A stretch of 64,000 nt of DNA from assembly GCF_024347615.1 (NCBI RefSeq), contig NZ_AP025508.1, positions 434,001 to 498,000 of the forward strand. The letters run 5' to 3'. This DNA is from Vibrio splendidus (GTDB taxonomy: Bacteria; Pseudomonadota; Gammaproteobacteria; Enterobacterales; Vibrionaceae). The number at the start of each line of letters is the position of its first letter. The stretch's first letter is position 1. Positions 23,379 to 34,014 of the stretch are shown one piece after another. The notes below the pieces were generated by a model. That model did no database searches. It had not been told where the DNA came from and saw only the letters and a list, made by a program, of their open reading frames with translations. The position numbers and the translations under genes are program-made.

Positions 23379-25223
23379 TTACTCGTCTAGGAAGCTACGC
23401 AGAGTTTCTGAGCGGCTTGGGTGACGAAGTTTACGCAGTGCTTTTGCTTCGATCTGACGGATACGTTCACGAGTTACGTCGAACTGCTTACCAACCTCTT
23501 CAAGAGTGTGGTCAGTGTTCATGTCGATACCGAAACGCATACGCAGTACTTTCGCTTCACGAGGCGTTAGGCCTGCAAGAACGTCTTTAGTTGCGCCGCG
23601 TAGGCTTGTTGCCGTTGCAGAGTCTAAAGGCAGTTCTAGCGTTGTATCCTCGATGAAATCACCCAGATGCGAATCTTCGTCGTCACCGATTGGTGTCTCC
23701 ATTGAGATAGGCTCTTTAGCGATTTTCAGTACTTTACGGATCTTGTCTTCAGGCATTTGCATGCGCTCAGCCAACTCTTCCGGAAGCGGTTCACGACCCA
23801 TCTCTTGTAGCATTTGACGAGAGATACGGTTTAGTTTGTTGATCGTTTCGATCATGTGAACCGGAATACGGATAGTACGAGCTTGGTCGGCAATCGAACG
23901 AGTGATTGCTTGACGGATCCACCACGTAGCGTAAGTAGAGAACTTGTAACCACGACGGTATTCAAACTTATCTACCGCTTTCATCAGACCGATGTTACCT
24001 TCTTGGATTAGATCCAGGAATTGTAGACCACGGTTTGTGTACTTCTTAGCAATCGAGATTACTAGACGTAAGTTCGCTTCAACCATCTCTTTCTTCGCAC
24101 GACGAGCTTTCGCTTCACCGATAGACATACGACGGCTGATATCTTTGATGCTTTGAACAGTAAGAGACGTTTCACGTTCGATGATATCCAGCTTTTGGAT
24201 AGAGCGACGGATGTCGTGTTCGTTACGTTTGATCTTTTCTGCGTATGGCTTGTCTGAAGCAAGAACTTCGTCCAACCATGCTTCGCTAGATTCATTGCCA
24301 GTAAATAGAGCAATGAAAGATTTCTTCGGCATTTTGCCGTACTCAACCGTTTGACGCATGATTAGGCGTTCTTGAGTACGTACGCGATCCATTGAAGTAC
24401 GCAGTTCGTTTACTAGGTAATCAAACTGTTTTGGCGTCAGACGGAATTCTTTGAATACGTCTTGCATCATTGTTGTTGCAAGCGTTGCTTTCGGGCTTTC
24501 GTGGCCGTATTCATTGATTGCTAGTTGACGGTTTTGGTAGCTAGTACGAAGTGCTGTGAACTTCTCAAGAGCAAGCTCAGGATCAATACCTGTATCTTCC
24601 TCTTCTTCTTCCTCGTCGTCTTCTGCTTCTTCTTTGTCTTCGTCTTCTAGATCAGTTTTAGCGAGCTCTGAACCGATGTGAGTCGCCGTTGGCGCAGCTG
24701 TGCCATCGTCGTCTGGGTCAACAAAGCCATTGATTAGATCTGTTAAGCGAATCTCTTCAGCGAGTACGCGGTCAAACTGTTCCAAGATGTATGGAATCGT
24801 GCCTGGGTACTCAGCAACAGATAATTGAACGGTATTGATACCATCTTCAATACGCTTCGCAATGTCGATTTCGCCTTCACGAGTCAGTAGTTCAACTGTA
24901 CCCATTTCACGCATGTACATACGAACTGGGTCAGTTGTACGGCCAATCTCGCTTTCTACGCTTGAAAGCGCAGCAGCAGCAGCTTCAGCTGCATCTTCAT
25001 CTATATTGGCATCGTCATCATTAAGAGCTAGATCATCAGCGTCAGGTGCAGTTTCTACTACCTTGATACCCATGTCATTGATCATTTGAATGATGTCTTC
25101 TACCTGTTCAGAATCCACGATTTCTGCAGGTAGGTGGTCGTTTACTTCGGCGTAGGTCAGATAGCCTTGTTCCTTGCCTTTAATAACAAGTAATTTTAGC
25201 TGTGACTGCGGATTTTGATCCAT
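23379..25223 (-). CDS. rpoD: RNA polymerase primary sigma factor (sigma-70)
   Basis: 614 residues, full length. Region 1.1 is at the N-terminus ([21 protein letters not shown]), an acidic spacer [19 protein letters not shown] lies near 205, region 2 holds [20 protein letters not shown], and region 4.2 is [20 protein letters not shown]. It directs RNA polymerase to housekeeping promoters. Last gene of the rpsU-yqeY-dnaG-rpoD macromolecular-synthesis group, 99 bases after dnaG. The spacer may hold additional promoters. Confidence 0.98.
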   Translation of the reverse strand: MDQNPQSQLKLLVIKGKEQGYLTYAEVNDHLPAEIVDSEQVEDIIQMINDMGIKVVETAPDADDLALNDDDANIDEDAAEAAAAALSSVESEIGRTTDPVRMYMREMGTVELLTREGEIDIAKRIEDGINTVQLSVAEYPGTIPYILEQFDRVLAEEIRLTDLINGFVDPDDDGTAAPTATHIGSELAKTDLEDEDKEEAEDDEEEEEEDTGIDPELALEKFTALRTSYQNRQLAINEYGHESPKATLATTMMQDVFKEFRLTPKQFDYLVNELRTSMDRVRTQERLIMRQTVEYGKMPKKSFIALFTGNESSEAWLDEVLASDKPYAEKIKRNEHDIRRSIQKLDIIERETSLTVQSIKDISRRMSIGEAKARRAKKEMVEANLRLVISIAKKYTNRGLQFLDLIQEGNIGLMKAVDKFEYRRGYKFSTYATWWIRQAITRSIADQARTIRIPVHMIETINKLNRISRQMLQEMGREPLPEELAERMQMPEDKIRKVLKIAKEPISMETPIGDDEDSHLGDFIEDTTLELPLDSATATSLRGATKDVLAGLTPREAKVLRMRFGIDMNTDHTLEEVGKQFDVTRERIRQIEAKALRKLRHPSRSETLRSFLDE

Positions 25224-25322
25224 AGATGATATCCAACTTCAGGTCTGGTGAAGGACGTTGCATTCTCAAATGCAAACCAATTATGTTAACAAATTTATTA
25301 AATGCTGACTAATCAAACAGGG

Positions 25323-27074
25323 TTACGCTTTTAGATCTAGCATTAAAGCTAGTAGCTCCCTTTTTTCTTCGGCTGATAAACCGACACTTCTTGCTTTGGC
25401 CTGCAGGTTTTCAATTTGTTTTTCAACGCACTGGGCAAGGATGTTGTCCAATGAGTCTAAAAATATATCTTCTTGATTGTCTTCGTCGAGGGGGATTTCC
25501 CAGCTCGCGAGACGAGACAGAAGTGCCTCATGTTTGTTCTCTCGCCAATGTTCTAATAATTGGCCTGTGCTGATATGGGGGTTCACTCGGCAGATATCAA
25601 GTACTTCGACGAATAAACTTAGTCCAGGCAGCTGTAAGCCTTTGACACTTGATAAATCCGGTACCATATCAGCATAGCTCGGATTTTGGATAAGCAAAGC
25701 GATAACTTCACGCATTGGAGTGCGCTTGAGCTCTTTATGCGGTTGAGGTGTCGGGTTCTTTGTGTGAACGCGAGCACGCCTCAATTGGTTATCAAATCCA
25801 GTTCGCTCATCGAGCAATTTTTCGAGCAGTTCTTGGAAGTAACTGTCAGGAATTTTACTAATCAAGGCGCTCGCGTGTGCACGCAGTGCCGATTTTCCTT
25901 CTGTTGTTCCTAAATTCAGCTTGTGTATTTCTATCAGGTTATCGAACAAATAGGTCGAAAGCGGCGTCGCATTGTGGACGAGCTGTTCGAAAGCAGCCTG
26001 ACCGTGTTCTCTAATATAGCTGTCTGGGTCTTCACCGTCTGGCAAGAACAGAAACTTGAGTGTGTTACCTGTTTTTAGGTATTCAAGCGCATTTTCTAGT
26101 GCGCGCCACGCGGCCTCTTTACCTGCTCTATCACCATCGTAACAACAAACCACAGTATTGGTCTGGCGGAACAACATCTGAACGTGATCACCGGTTGTTG
26201 AGGTGCCCAGTGATGCCACTGAGTAATCGACACCGTACTGCGCTAGTGCGACAACATCCATATAACCTTCAACCACAAGTACTTGAGGTGGTTCACGGTA
26301 TGCTTGTAACACTTCATAAAGGCCGTAAAGTTCTTTACCTTTATGGAAGATCGGCGTTTCTGGCGAGTTTAGATACTTTGGCGTGCCGTCTTCTAAAACA
26401 CGACCACCAAACCCGATCACTCGGCCTCGACGGTCACGAATTGGGAACATCACGCGTCCACGGAATCGATCGTATCGGTTGCCTTTATCGTTTTCTATCA
26501 ACATGCCGCCAGTAACGAGCATGTCTTGGGCTTCTTTTTGTTGGCCAAAGTTCTTACGAACCAAGTCCCATTCATCAGCGACGTAGCCAATGCCAAACTT
26601 CTGTACGATTTCACCAGAAAGGCCGCGATTTTTTAGGTAATCAATCGCAGGTTTGTTCGCTGAGATTTTCAGCTGAGAGCGGTAAAAATTACTGATGCCG
26701 CCCATCAAATCGTAGAGGTTACGTTTTTGTTCGCTGTTGGCTCTTGGCGCCGTGGATATTTCACCGCTGCGCTGTTCTCTAGGAACATCAAGTCCTAAAA
26801 ATGAGGCCAGCTCTTCAATCGCTTCAACAAAATCGAGACGTTCGAACTCCATAATGAAGTCGATAGCATTGCCGTGTACGCCACAACCAAAGCAGTGATA
26901 AAACTGTTTTTCTTGGCTTACGCTGAAAGAAGGGGTCTTTTCGTTGTGAAATGGGCAACAAGCACCATAGTTTTTGCCTTTTTTCTTAAGTTTCACGCGT
27001 GCGTCCACAATATCGACAATGTCGAGACGCGCTAGGAGATCATCGATGAAACTACGCGGGATGTGTCCTGCCAT
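25323..27074 (-). CDS. dnaG: DNA primase
   Basis: 583 residues. The N-terminal zinc-binding domain (CCPFHNEKTPSFSV then HCFGCG), the TOPRIM core (LVVEGYMDVVALAQYG, CCYDGDRAGKEAAW) and a helical C-terminal helicase-binding domain are all seen. It makes RNA primers at the replication fork with DnaB. Standard position between yqeY and rpoD. Confidence 0.98.
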   Translation of the reverse strand: MAGHIPRSFIDDLLARLDIVDIVDARVKLKKKGKNYGACCPFHNEKTPSFSVSQEKQFYHCFGCGVHGNAIDFIMEFERLDFVEAIEELASFLGLDVPREQRSGEISTAPRANSEQKRNLYDLMGGISNFYRSQLKISANKPAIDYLKNRGLSGEIVQKFGIGYVADEWDLVRKNFGQQKEAQDMLVTGGMLIENDKGNRYDRFRGRVMFPIRDRRGRVIGFGGRVLEDGTPKYLNSPETPIFHKGKELYGLYEVLQAYREPPQVLVVEGYMDVVALAQYGVDYSVASLGTSTTGDHVQMLFRQTNTVVCCYDGDRAGKEAAWRALENALEYLKTGNTLKFLFLPDGEDPDSYIREHGQAAFEQLVHNATPLSTYLFDNLIEIHKLNLGTTEGKSALRAHASALISKIPDSYFQELLEKLLDERTGFDNQLRRARVHTKNPTPQPHKELKRTPMREVIALLIQNPSYADMVPDLSSVKGLQLPGLSLFVEVLDICRVNPHISTGQLLEHWRENKHEALLSRLASWEIPLDEDNQEDIFLDSLDNILAQCVEKQIENLQAKARSVGLSAEEKRELLALMLDLKA

Positions 27075-27141
27075 AAAACCTTAGAAAAATGCACTAACTG
27101 AGAGTGTGGATAATAATAGTTTGAATAGGTTACAGATACAA

Positions 27142-27176
27142 ACAAGCCGTGCGTTCCGAAGGATTGCACGGCTTGT
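27142..27176 (-). terminator. Hairpin between yqeY and dnaG (possible partial terminator)
   Basis: ACAAGCCGTGC (27142-27152) and GCACGGCTTGT (27166-27176) form a perfect 11-bp stem. On the minus strand it is followed only by TTTGT, so termination should be incomplete. In E. coli an internal terminator between rpsU and dnaG keeps primase low; this could do the same here. Confidence 0.65.
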
Positions 27177-27193
27177 TGCAATTTGATTTGGGA

Positions 27194-27637
27194 TTAAGCG
27201 AGTTTAGAACGAACTAAACCACTAACTTTACCCATATCTGCACGCCCTTGAATTTGTGGTTTCAAGATAGCCATTACTTTACCCATGTCTTGCATGCCCG
27301 CAGGTTGAGCTTCTGCAATTGCGCTATCAAGTAGTGCAATAACTTCTTCTTCAGTTAGCGGTTGAGGCATAAAGCCTTCAAGTACCGTAATTTCTGCTTT
27401 TTCCACGTCAGCAAGATCTTGACGATTTGCCGATTCATATTGAGCAACAGAATCGCGACGTTGCTTAACCATTTTAACTAATATAGCAATAATGTCGTCG
27501 TCGTTCAGAGTGATCCGTTCGTCAACTTCACGTTGCTTAATTGCTGAAAGAGCTAAGCGGATAGTGCCAAGGCGCGGTTTGTCCTTGGCTTTCATCGCTA
27601 ATTTTTGCTCTTCTTTGAGTTGTTCAATAAGAGCCAT
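27194..27637 (-). CDS. yqeY: GatB/YqeY domain protein
   Basis: 147 residues, one GatB/YqeY domain throughout (LIEQLKEEQKLAMKAKDKPR; GKVMAILKPQIQGRADMGKV), the tRNA-binding tail module of amidotransferase GatB as a free protein. Its cellular role is not established. It lies between rpsU and dnaG, as in other vibrios. Confidence 0.93.
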   Translation of the reverse strand: MALIEQLKEEQKLAMKAKDKPRLGTIRLALSAIKQREVDERITLNDDDIIAILVKMVKQRRDSVAQYESANRQDLADVEKAEITVLEGFMPQPLTEEEVIALLDSAIAEAQPAGMQDMGKVMAILKPQIQGRADMGKVSGLVRSKLA

Positions 27638-27662
27638 AACTCAGTCCTTATGGATTAAGTTA

Positions 27663-27878
27663 TTAGTACAGACGAACGCGACGTGCGTTTTCGCGAGCTA
27701 GCTTTTTAGCGTGACGCTTTTGAGCTGCTGCTTTAGCGCGTTTGCGAACTGTAGTTGGCTTTTCGTAATGCTCACGACGACGCACTTCAGAAAGGATACC
27801 TGCTTTTTCACAAGAGCGCTTGAAACGACGTAGTGCAACGTCGAACGGTTCGTTTTCACGTACTTTAACTATTGGCAT
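27663..27878 (-). CDS. rpsU: 30S ribosomal protein S21
   Basis: 71 residues, the exact usual length: [20 protein letters not shown] at the N-terminus and a very basic C-terminus. Needed for initiation on natural mRNAs. First gene of the macromolecular-synthesis operon, divergent from tsaD. Confidence 0.98.
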   Translation of the reverse strand: MPIVKVRENEPFDVALRRFKRSCEKAGILSEVRRREHYEKPTTVRKRAKAAAQKRHAKKLARENARRVRLY

Positions 27879-28136
27879 ATGCCTTTCACCTCAGGGGTTA
27901 TTCATTATCGCTGGTTACTCAGTACCAAATCAGAGAAGTTACCCATCGAGCTAACTCTCTATTCGCGTTTGGCCATTAACCAGCTTGATCAAAAATGGTG
28001 CGGAATTTTAATCCGATCACAGTGGCTTTGTAAAGCACTTTGTCGATTATAGTCTGTACAATATTTGTTTGAAGAGCTTAGGCAGGGTAATATTGCGCTA
28101 ATTTCCCATTTTAGACGAAAGCGTGCCGAGAAAATT

Positions 28137-29153
28137 ATGCGCATTATTGGTATTGAAACCTCTTGTGATGAAACAGGAATCGCAATTTATGATGATGAGC
28201 AAGGGCTGCTTTCTCATCAGTTATACAGCCAAGTAAAACTGCACGCCGATTACGGTGGTGTGGTACCTGAGCTAGCGTCGCGTGACCACGTAAAAAAAAC
28301 CATTCCACTGATTAAAGCGGCATTGGCAGAAGCGAACCTAACGTCGAAAGACATTGATGGCGTGGCTTACACAGCTGGTCCCGGTTTGGTTGGTGCATTG
28401 CTTGTGGGTGCAACAATTGGTCGCAGTATTGCTTATGCGTGGGGCGTGCCTGCTGTGCCAGTACACCATATGGAAGGTCACCTTCTTGCGCCAATGCTAG
28501 AAGACAATCCTCCACCATTCCCATTTGTTGCTCTGCTGGTTTCTGGCGGTCATACCATGATGGTCGAAGTAAAAGGCATTGGTGAATACCGAATCCTTGG
28601 TGAATCGATTGATGATGCGGCGGGTGAAGCGTTTGATAAAACCGCGAAGCTGATGGGCTTAGATTACCCGGGTGGCCCGCTGTTATCTCGACTTGCAGAA
28701 AAAGGGACTCCGGGGCGCTTTAAGTTCCCACGTCCAATGACCGATCGCCCAGGGTTAGATATGAGCTTTTCTGGTTTAAAAACATTTGCGGCAAATACCA
28801 TTCGCGCTAATGACAATGATGACCAAACTCGTGCTGATATTGCTTACGCGTTCCAAGAAGCTGTTTGTGCGACTTTGGTAATCAAGTGTAAGCGTGCCTT
28901 GGCGGAAACGGGCATGAAACGTATCGTGATTGCTGGTGGCGTAAGTGCCAACAAACAGCTACGTATTGAGCTTGAAGCGCTGGCGAAGAAAATCGGTGGT
29001 GAGGTTTACTACCCACGAACTGAGTTCTGTACAGATAACGGTGCGATGATCGCTTATGCGGGCATGCAGCGCCTGAAGAATGGCGAAACGGCTGATTTGT
29101 CTGTTCATGCCACACCGCGTTGGCCTATTGACCAGCTAGAGCCCATTGTGTAA
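28137..29153 (+). CDS. tsaD: tRNA N6-threonylcarbamoyladenosine transferase
   Basis: 338 residues from the ATG at 28137; the frame is open 72 bases further upstream, but family members start at [18 protein letters not shown]/Kae1-type ATPase with the metal-binding HMEGHL motif and [10 protein letters not shown] and [10 protein letters not shown] nucleotide-binding loops. It forms t6A37 in tRNAs that read ANN codons. Divergent from rpsU. Confidence 0.97.
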   Translation: MRIIGIETSCDETGIAIYDDEQGLLSHQLYSQVKLHADYGGVVPELASRDHVKKTIPLIKAALAEANLTSKDIDGVAYTAGPGLVGALLVGATIGRSIAYAWGVPAVPVHHMEGHLLAPMLEDNPPPFPFVALLVSGGHTMMVEVKGIGEYRILGESIDDAAGEAFDKTAKLMGLDYPGGPLLSRLAEKGTPGRFKFPRPMTDRPGLDMSFSGLKTFAANTIRANDNDDQTRADIAYAFQEAVCATLVIKCKRALAETGMKRIVIAGGVSANKQLRIELEALAKKIGGEVYYPRTEFCTDNGAMIAYAGMQRLKNGETADLSVHATPRWPIDQLEPIV

Positions 29154-29172
29154 TTGACTGTAGTGTTTCGAT

Positions 29173-29199
29173 AAACGGTCGCCTTGTGCGGCCGTTTTT
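29173..29199 (+). terminator. Terminator after tsaD
   Basis: AAACGGTCGC and GCGGCCGTTT with a CTTGT loop, followed by a short T run. Confidence 0.75.
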
Positions 29200-29259
29200 A
29201 TATCCTAGCTTACCGACTATGTGTCGATAAATAATTGCTAATAGAGATTAGGGAAGAAA

Positions 29260-30075
29260 ATGAACAAGTTTACAGTAGACAACCAGTCGATGGCGTACCT
29301 AGATGAAGGTCAAGGCCCTGTTGTTGTGTTAGGCCACAGCTACCTTTGGGATAGTGCAATGTGGAAGCCGCAGATCGATGCATTAAAAACTCAGTATCGC
29401 TGTATTGTTCCAGAGCTTTGGTCTCATGGTGAATCACAAGCCGCGCCGAGCTCGATGCGTAACTTAAAAGATTACGCTCAGCACGTTTTGGCTTTGCTTG
29501 ATCATTTAGATATCGAAGAATTCTCCGTAGTAGGTTTATCGGTTGGCGGTATGTGGGGAACAGAGTTAGCGGAACTTGCACCTGCTCGTATTAAATCTTT
29601 GGTTCTAATGGATACCTTTGTCGGTTTAGAGCCAGAAGTTGCTCATGCTAAATACTTCAGCATGTTAGACACCATTACTCAAACCAAAATGGTTCCTCAG
29701 CCGATTGTAGAAGCGGTTGTTCCACTGTTCTTTGCTAATGATGCTCAAACTAACTCACCAGCTTTAGTGGAAGGTTTTACTCAGCAGTTATCATCACTTG
29801 AGGGTGAGAAAGCAGAAGAAGTCGCACGAATCGGTCGAATGGTGTTTGGGCGTCGCGATATGATAGAAGCGGTAGAGAACTTTGCACTGCCAGTTTTGAT
29901 TGCCGTTGGACAAGAAGATAAGCCGCGTCCGGCACTTGAGTCATACCTAATGCATGATTGCATTACGGGCAGTGAGTTAGTGGTGATTCCTGGTGCTGGT
30001 CATATTAGCTCGCTTGAGCAACCAGAGTTTGTGAACACAATGCTGAAGACGTTTTTAGATAAACATCTACAGTAA
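29260..30075 (+). CDS. Alpha/beta-hydrolase family protein
   Basis: 271 residues. Oxyanion region LGHSYLWDSAMW, nucleophile elbow GLSVGGMWG (serine near 93), and the histidine in GAGHISSLEQPE near the C-terminus complete the triad with an acid in between. No signal peptide. The substrate is not identifiable. Single gene between tsaD and plsY with its own terminator. Confidence 0.88.
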   Translation: MNKFTVDNQSMAYLDEGQGPVVVLGHSYLWDSAMWKPQIDALKTQYRCIVPELWSHGESQAAPSSMRNLKDYAQHVLALLDHLDIEEFSVVGLSVGGMWGTELAELAPARIKSLVLMDTFVGLEPEVAHAKYFSMLDTITQTKMVPQPIVEAVVPLFFANDAQTNSPALVEGFTQQLSSLEGEKAEEVARIGRMVFGRRDMIEAVENFALPVLIAVGQEDKPRPALESYLMHDCITGSELVVIPGAGHISSLEQPEFVNTMLKTFLDKHLQ

Positions 30076-30149
30076 GAGCTCTTAAATACTGAATAGTATT
30101 GATCGACTGAGACTTGTGTCGTTTAAATTTATCTCGGTTTAAAAATGGT

Positions 30150-30185
30150 TCGGCTTAGACATGACAGTTTAAGCCGATTTTTTTT
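30150..30185 (+). terminator. Terminator after the alpha/beta-hydrolase gene
   Basis: TCGGCTTA (30150-30157) pairs with TAAGCCGA (30170-30177), followed by TTTTTTTT. It overlaps the 3' end of the convergent plsY. Confidence 0.85.
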
Positions 30186-30765
30186 GCCCGAGTTTTGGTT
30201 CACTGCCATCGAGTAGGCGACGAATATTCTGATGGTGACGTAGGACGATCAAACAACACAACATGGCCACAGGCAGTGTGTATTGAGGTTTGACTAACCA
30301 AGCGTAGAAAGGTGCGAGCAACACAGTAACCAGTGCCGCTAGAGAAGAATAACGAAACAAAAATGCCACAACCAACCAAGTCGCCATGATCATGCCCGTT
30401 AGATCGAACCCAATTGGGGCGATGGCTCCGAGTGCCGTTGCGACGCCTTTACCGCCTTTAAAGTGGAAGAATATTGGGTACATATGACCAAGGCATGCAG
30501 CAATCGCCACGACGCCTAAAATGATCGAGTCGATGTTGAGGTAGTAGCCAAGCCAGACTGGAATGGTGCCTTTAAGCATGTCACAAAGTAGCACGGCTGC
30601 AGCGGCGCCTTTGCCGCCCACACGCAGTACATTGGTGGCCCCTGGATTGTTGGAGCCTACCGTTCTTGGATCAGGAAGTCTTAAGACTCGGCATATCAAG
30701 ACCGCACTCGAAATTGAACCTAGCAAATAGGCTGCAATGATCATGATAAGTGCCAAAGGGGTCAT
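30169..30765 (-). CDS. plsY: Glycerol-3-phosphate acyltransferase PlsY
   Basis: 198 residues with about five membrane segments. Conserved motifs: [12 protein letters not shown] (motif 1), [12 protein letters not shown] (motif 2). It transfers the acyl group of acyl-phosphate to glycerol-3-phosphate in the inner membrane, starting phospholipid synthesis. Divergent from folB, the standard arrangement. Confidence 0.96.
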   Translation of the reverse strand: MTPLALIMIIAAYLLGSISSAVLICRVLRLPDPRTVGSNNPGATNVLRVGGKGAAAAVLLCDMLKGTIPVWLGYYLNIDSIILGVVAIAACLGHMYPIFFHFKGGKGVATALGAIAPIGFDLTGMIMATWLVVAFLFRYSSLAALVTVLLAPFYAWLVKPQYTLPVAMLCCLIVLRHHQNIRRLLDGSEPKLGQKKSA

Positions 30766-30903
30766 GTTTTTCCTTAAACGGTTATAAGTCTAACGATGGG
30801 AAAATAATGCTCAATCCAAGAGTAATTGATATCATATCTGGAATTACACGAATAATACGTTTTTTTCCCCCATATGGGTATCCGACCTCTAAAAGGACAA
30901 GTC

Positions 30904-31263
30904 ATGGCACTGGATAAAGTTTTCATTGAACAGCTAGAAGTAATTACAACGATCGGTGTTTACGATTGGGAACAAGAGATCAAACAAAAACTTGTGCTTG
31001 ATATTGAAATGGCTCATGACAACCGCCCTGCAGGTAAGAGTGATGATGTTGTCGATGCTTTGGATTACTCGACAGTCAGCACAGCCGTACTTGACCACAT
31101 TGCGAATGGCCGATTCCTTTTGGTTGAGCGTGTGGCAGAAGAAGTCGCTGAATTAATCATGACTCAGTTCTCAGTGCCTTGGATTAAAATCCGTTTAGCT
31201 AAGCCTGGCGCAGTGCCACAAGCAAAAGCCGTCGGTGTGATCATCGAACGAGGTCAAGCATGA
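30904..31263 (+). CDS. folB: Dihydroneopterin aldolase
   Basis: 119 residues from the ATG at 30904, which has AAAGGACA upstream; an in-frame upstream ATG at 30874 is less likely. VFIEQLEVITTIGVYDWEQE is the typical N-terminus with the catalytic glutamate. Folate pathway. Overlaps folK by four bases (ATGA). Confidence 0.95.
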   Translation: MALDKVFIEQLEVITTIGVYDWEQEIKQKLVLDIEMAHDNRPAGKSDDVVDALDYSTVSTAVLDHIANGRFLLVERVAEEVAELIMTQFSVPWIKIRLAKPGAVPQAKAVGVIIERGQA

Positions 31264-31742
31264 CAATAGCCTATGTTGGTGTTGGCACGAACATAGACCG
31301 CGACAAGCATGCAAGGGTGGCATGGACAGAGCTTCAATCGTTAGGGACTAACCTTAAATGCTCTAAGATCTATCATTGTGAGCCTGTAGGGTTTGAAAGC
31401 CATTCGTTTTATAACTTTGTGATAGAGCTCGACACATCACTCTCATTGACTGAATTTTCACAGCAACTTCGTAAAATTGAGTTTAAATGGGGTCGCTCTC
31501 AAGATGCTCATAAACTTCAAGATCGAAAGCTCGATCTTGATATTGTGCTGTTTGGAGACGTGGTTTCTGAAAGCGATCCAGAATTACCACGCAGTGATAT
31601 CTATAAATATCCTTTTGTAACACAACCACTTTATGATCTGTGTCCTGCGAGAGTGATCCCGCAAGATGGAAGAACCGTCAGTGACATATGGCAGAAGATG
31701 CAGCAATTAGATTCGCTCTCTGTCGTAGATATAACACTATAA
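31260..31742 (+). CDS. folK: 6-hydroxymethyl-dihydropterin pyrophosphokinase
   Basis: 160 residues. IAYVGVGTNIDRDKHARVAW at the N-terminus and RKLDLDIVLFG (metal-binding aspartates) are diagnostic of HPPK. Acts directly after FolB in folate synthesis; the ATGA overlap indicates translational coupling. Confidence 0.94.
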   Translation: MTIAYVGVGTNIDRDKHARVAWTELQSLGTNLKCSKIYHCEPVGFESHSFYNFVIELDTSLSLTEFSQQLRKIEFKWGRSQDAHKLQDRKLDLDIVLFGDVVSESDPELPRSDIYKYPFVTQPLYDLCPARVIPQDGRTVSDIWQKMQQLDSLSVVDITL

Positions 31743-31757
31743 TTTTTAAGGTAAGTA

Positions 31758-32561
31758 ATGAGTTATTTTGAAGCGTTTATGTTGGCGTTGGTGCAAGGCT
31801 TTACTGAGTTTTTACCTATTTCCAGTTCTGCACACTTAATCCTTCCTTCTGCTGTATTAGGTTGGGAAGATCAAGGCTTGGCTTTTGATGTGGCTGTCCA
31901 CGTTGGTACTCTGGCTGCCGTCGTTATCTATTTCCGCAAAGAAGTGGTCTCTCTGTTGAGCGCATTCTTTGGTTCCGTGTTTAAAGGTGATCGTAGTAAA
32001 GAAGCGAAGCTCGCGTGGATGATCATTCTCGCGACGATTCCTGCGTGTATCTTTGGTTTGTTGATGAAAGATATTGTTGAGCTTTACTTGCGCAGTGCAT
32101 GGGTGATCGCGACGACCACGATTATCTTTGGTCTGTTGCTATGGTGGGTGGATAAGAACTCAAGCCTGCGTGATGACGAATACCAAGCGGGTTGGAAAAA
32201 GGCGCTGTTTATTGGCCTTGCTCAAGCAATGGCGATCATCCCTGGCACGTCTCGCTCTGGCGCAACGATTACCGCAGCACTTTACCTTGGTTTCACACGT
32301 GAAGCGGCGGCTCGATTCTCTTTCTTGATGTCTATCCCAATCATCACTCTGGCTGGTGGTTATTTGGGCCTTAAGTTAGTGACCAGTGGTGACCCTATTC
32401 ATGTTGGCACCTTACTAACGGGTATCGTGGTTTCTTTCATCAGTGCTTATATCTGTATTCACTTCTTCTTGAAGCTGATCTCACGTATGGGTATGACACC
32501 GTTTGTTATCTACCGCCTGATTCTAGGTTTTGGTCTATTTGCTTTCTTGATGATGCAGTAG
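31758..32561 (+). CDS. uppP: Undecaprenyl-diphosphatase
   Basis: 267 residues, eight membrane segments. [17 protein letters not shown] and [11 protein letters not shown] are the two catalytic loops. Recycles undecaprenyl pyrophosphate for cell-wall synthesis. Fifteen bases after folK, so in the same operon, followed by a terminator. Confidence 0.97.
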   Translation: MSYFEAFMLALVQGFTEFLPISSSAHLILPSAVLGWEDQGLAFDVAVHVGTLAAVVIYFRKEVVSLLSAFFGSVFKGDRSKEAKLAWMIILATIPACIFGLLMKDIVELYLRSAWVIATTTIIFGLLLWWVDKNSSLRDDEYQAGWKKALFIGLAQAMAIIPGTSRSGATITAALYLGFTREAAARFSFLMSIPIITLAGGYLGLKLVTSGDPIHVGTLLTGIVVSFISAYICIHFFLKLISRMGMTPFVIYRLILGFGLFAFLMMQ

Positions 32562-32606
32562 CACTCGACTTACGTAGACAAATGTTTCGTCCTACAGATT
32601 GAAACG

Positions 32607-32634
32607 GAAAAACCCGCCTAGTCGCGGGTTTTTT
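32607..32634 (+). terminator. Terminator after uppP
   Basis: AAACCCGC-CTAGTC-GCGGGTTTTTT hairpin with T run. Confidence 0.9.
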
Positions 32635-32661
32635 AATGCATGGTAATCAGCGCTATGGCGA

Positions 32662-33930
32662 TTAACTATCAGCGAGCTCTAATAGGGCGCTCTCAATCGC
32701 GATAGCTCTGCGTTTCTCTTGTTCTTCTCGAATATCTTTGCCTTGAAAACCATCGGCAATAATCGCTTTAACTTCGACTTGAAGCGCTGCTTGGTAAGCC
32801 ACTTCAAAACGCGCTTTCTGAGGGTAAGGCTGATCTTCTAATCCTTTACGGCCAGCGTGATCAGCGTGGCAGCAAAGCAGTATATCGTTGAGCCTGTCTG
32901 GTTTACGCCAAACATCAAACTTATTGAGAACCTTGAGAAAGGTGGTTGGCTTGAGCTCGCCTGCGCGGTGTATATTAGAATGTTGCTCGCAAACTAACAG
33001 TGCGAGATCTCTGAATTCATTGGGCACTCTGACTCTTTCACACAGCTTCTTAATGATTTTTAAGCCTGTATGGCAATGCATTTTGTGGCTTGGCCACTCG
33101 CTTTCTGGCGTGACGCCTTTACCTAAATCATGTACTTGAGCGGCAAAACGCACGGGTAACGATGAGCTTAATCGCGCAGCTTGCTGAGCAACCATCAGAG
33201 TGTGAATGCCCGTGTCGATCTCAGGGTGCCACTTTTCAGGTTGAGGTACACCAAACAGCGCGTCAATTTCAGGCAGCACAACAGCCAATGCACCACACTC
33301 TTTCAGTATCGAAAGGAATACTTCAGGATGCGGAGTGCTAAGGGATTTATGCCACTCTTGCCAAACTCGTTCGGCAGTGAGGTATGCCAGTTCACCGGAT
33401 TGAACTATCTCACTCATCATCACCATGGTTTCTGGTGCAACCGTAAAGTTGAGATGATGGAGTTTGGCGGCGAAGCGAGCCACACGTAGCACACGCAGAG
33501 GATCTTCAACAAAAGAATCCGAGACGTGTCTTAGAACACGATCAGAGAGATCTTTCTGGCCATGGTAAGGATCGTAAAGTTGGCCCTTATCGTCTTGAGC
33601 AATGGCGTTGATGGTCAAATCTCGACGCATGAGATCTTTTTCCAAACTCACATCTGGTGCAAAGTAACATTCGAAACCTGTGTAACCCGAACCTGACTTT
33701 CTTTCGGTGCGAGCCAGTGCGTGCTCTTCTTTCGTCTTTGGGTGTAAGAATACGGGGAAGTCTTTGCCCACTGCAGTAAAGCCAAGGTTTTCCATCTCTT
33801 GAGGGGTACTCCCTACCACGACCCAATCTCTATCATAGCTATCAATGTTGAGCAGCTTATCGCGCACCGCTCCACCGACTAGGTAGCGTTGTAGCCCATT
33901 GTCTTTTGGTAGGCTATCGTATATTTGCAA
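32662..33930 (-). CDS. cca: CCA-adding tRNA nucleotidyltransferase with HD domain
   Basis: 422 residues from the TTG at 33930, preceded by GAGGTGA at good spacing; the frame is open to an ATG at 33978, but that extension has no Shine-Dalgarno. YLVGGAVRDKLLN and DRDWVVVG form the class II nucleotidyltransferase site; an HD domain (AAQVHDLGKGVTPE) is in the C-terminal half, as in the gammaproteobacterial multifunctional enzyme. Repairs and adds CCA ends. Divergent from gspA. Confidence 0.92.
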   Translation of the reverse strand: MQIYDSLPKDNGLQRYLVGGAVRDKLLNIDSYDRDWVVVGSTPQEMENLGFTAVGKDFPVFLHPKTKEEHALARTERKSGSGYTGFECYFAPDVSLEKDLMRRDLTINAIAQDDKGQLYDPYHGQKDLSDRVLRHVSDSFVEDPLRVLRVARFAAKLHHLNFTVAPETMVMMSEIVQSGELAYLTAERVWQEWHKSLSTPHPEVFLSILKECGALAVVLPEIDALFGVPQPEKWHPEIDTGIHTLMVAQQAARLSSSLPVRFAAQVHDLGKGVTPESEWPSHKMHCHTGLKIIKKLCERVRVPNEFRDLALLVCEQHSNIHRAGELKPTTFLKVLNKFDVWRKPDRLNDILLCCHADHAGRKGLEDQPYPQKARFEVAYQAALQVEVKAIIADGFQGKDIREEQEKRRAIAIESALLELADS

Positions 33931-34014
33931 CTTATCACCTCGAAATGTTTTATCACTGCTGGACTTTACTGCAAGCAATGGTACTTTCCATTAATCGTAA
34001 TTATAGGGCAGCAC

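Noticed and set aside
23506..25089. Several plus-strand frames opposite rpoD
   Set aside because: Antisense shadows of a conserved gene, without start signals.
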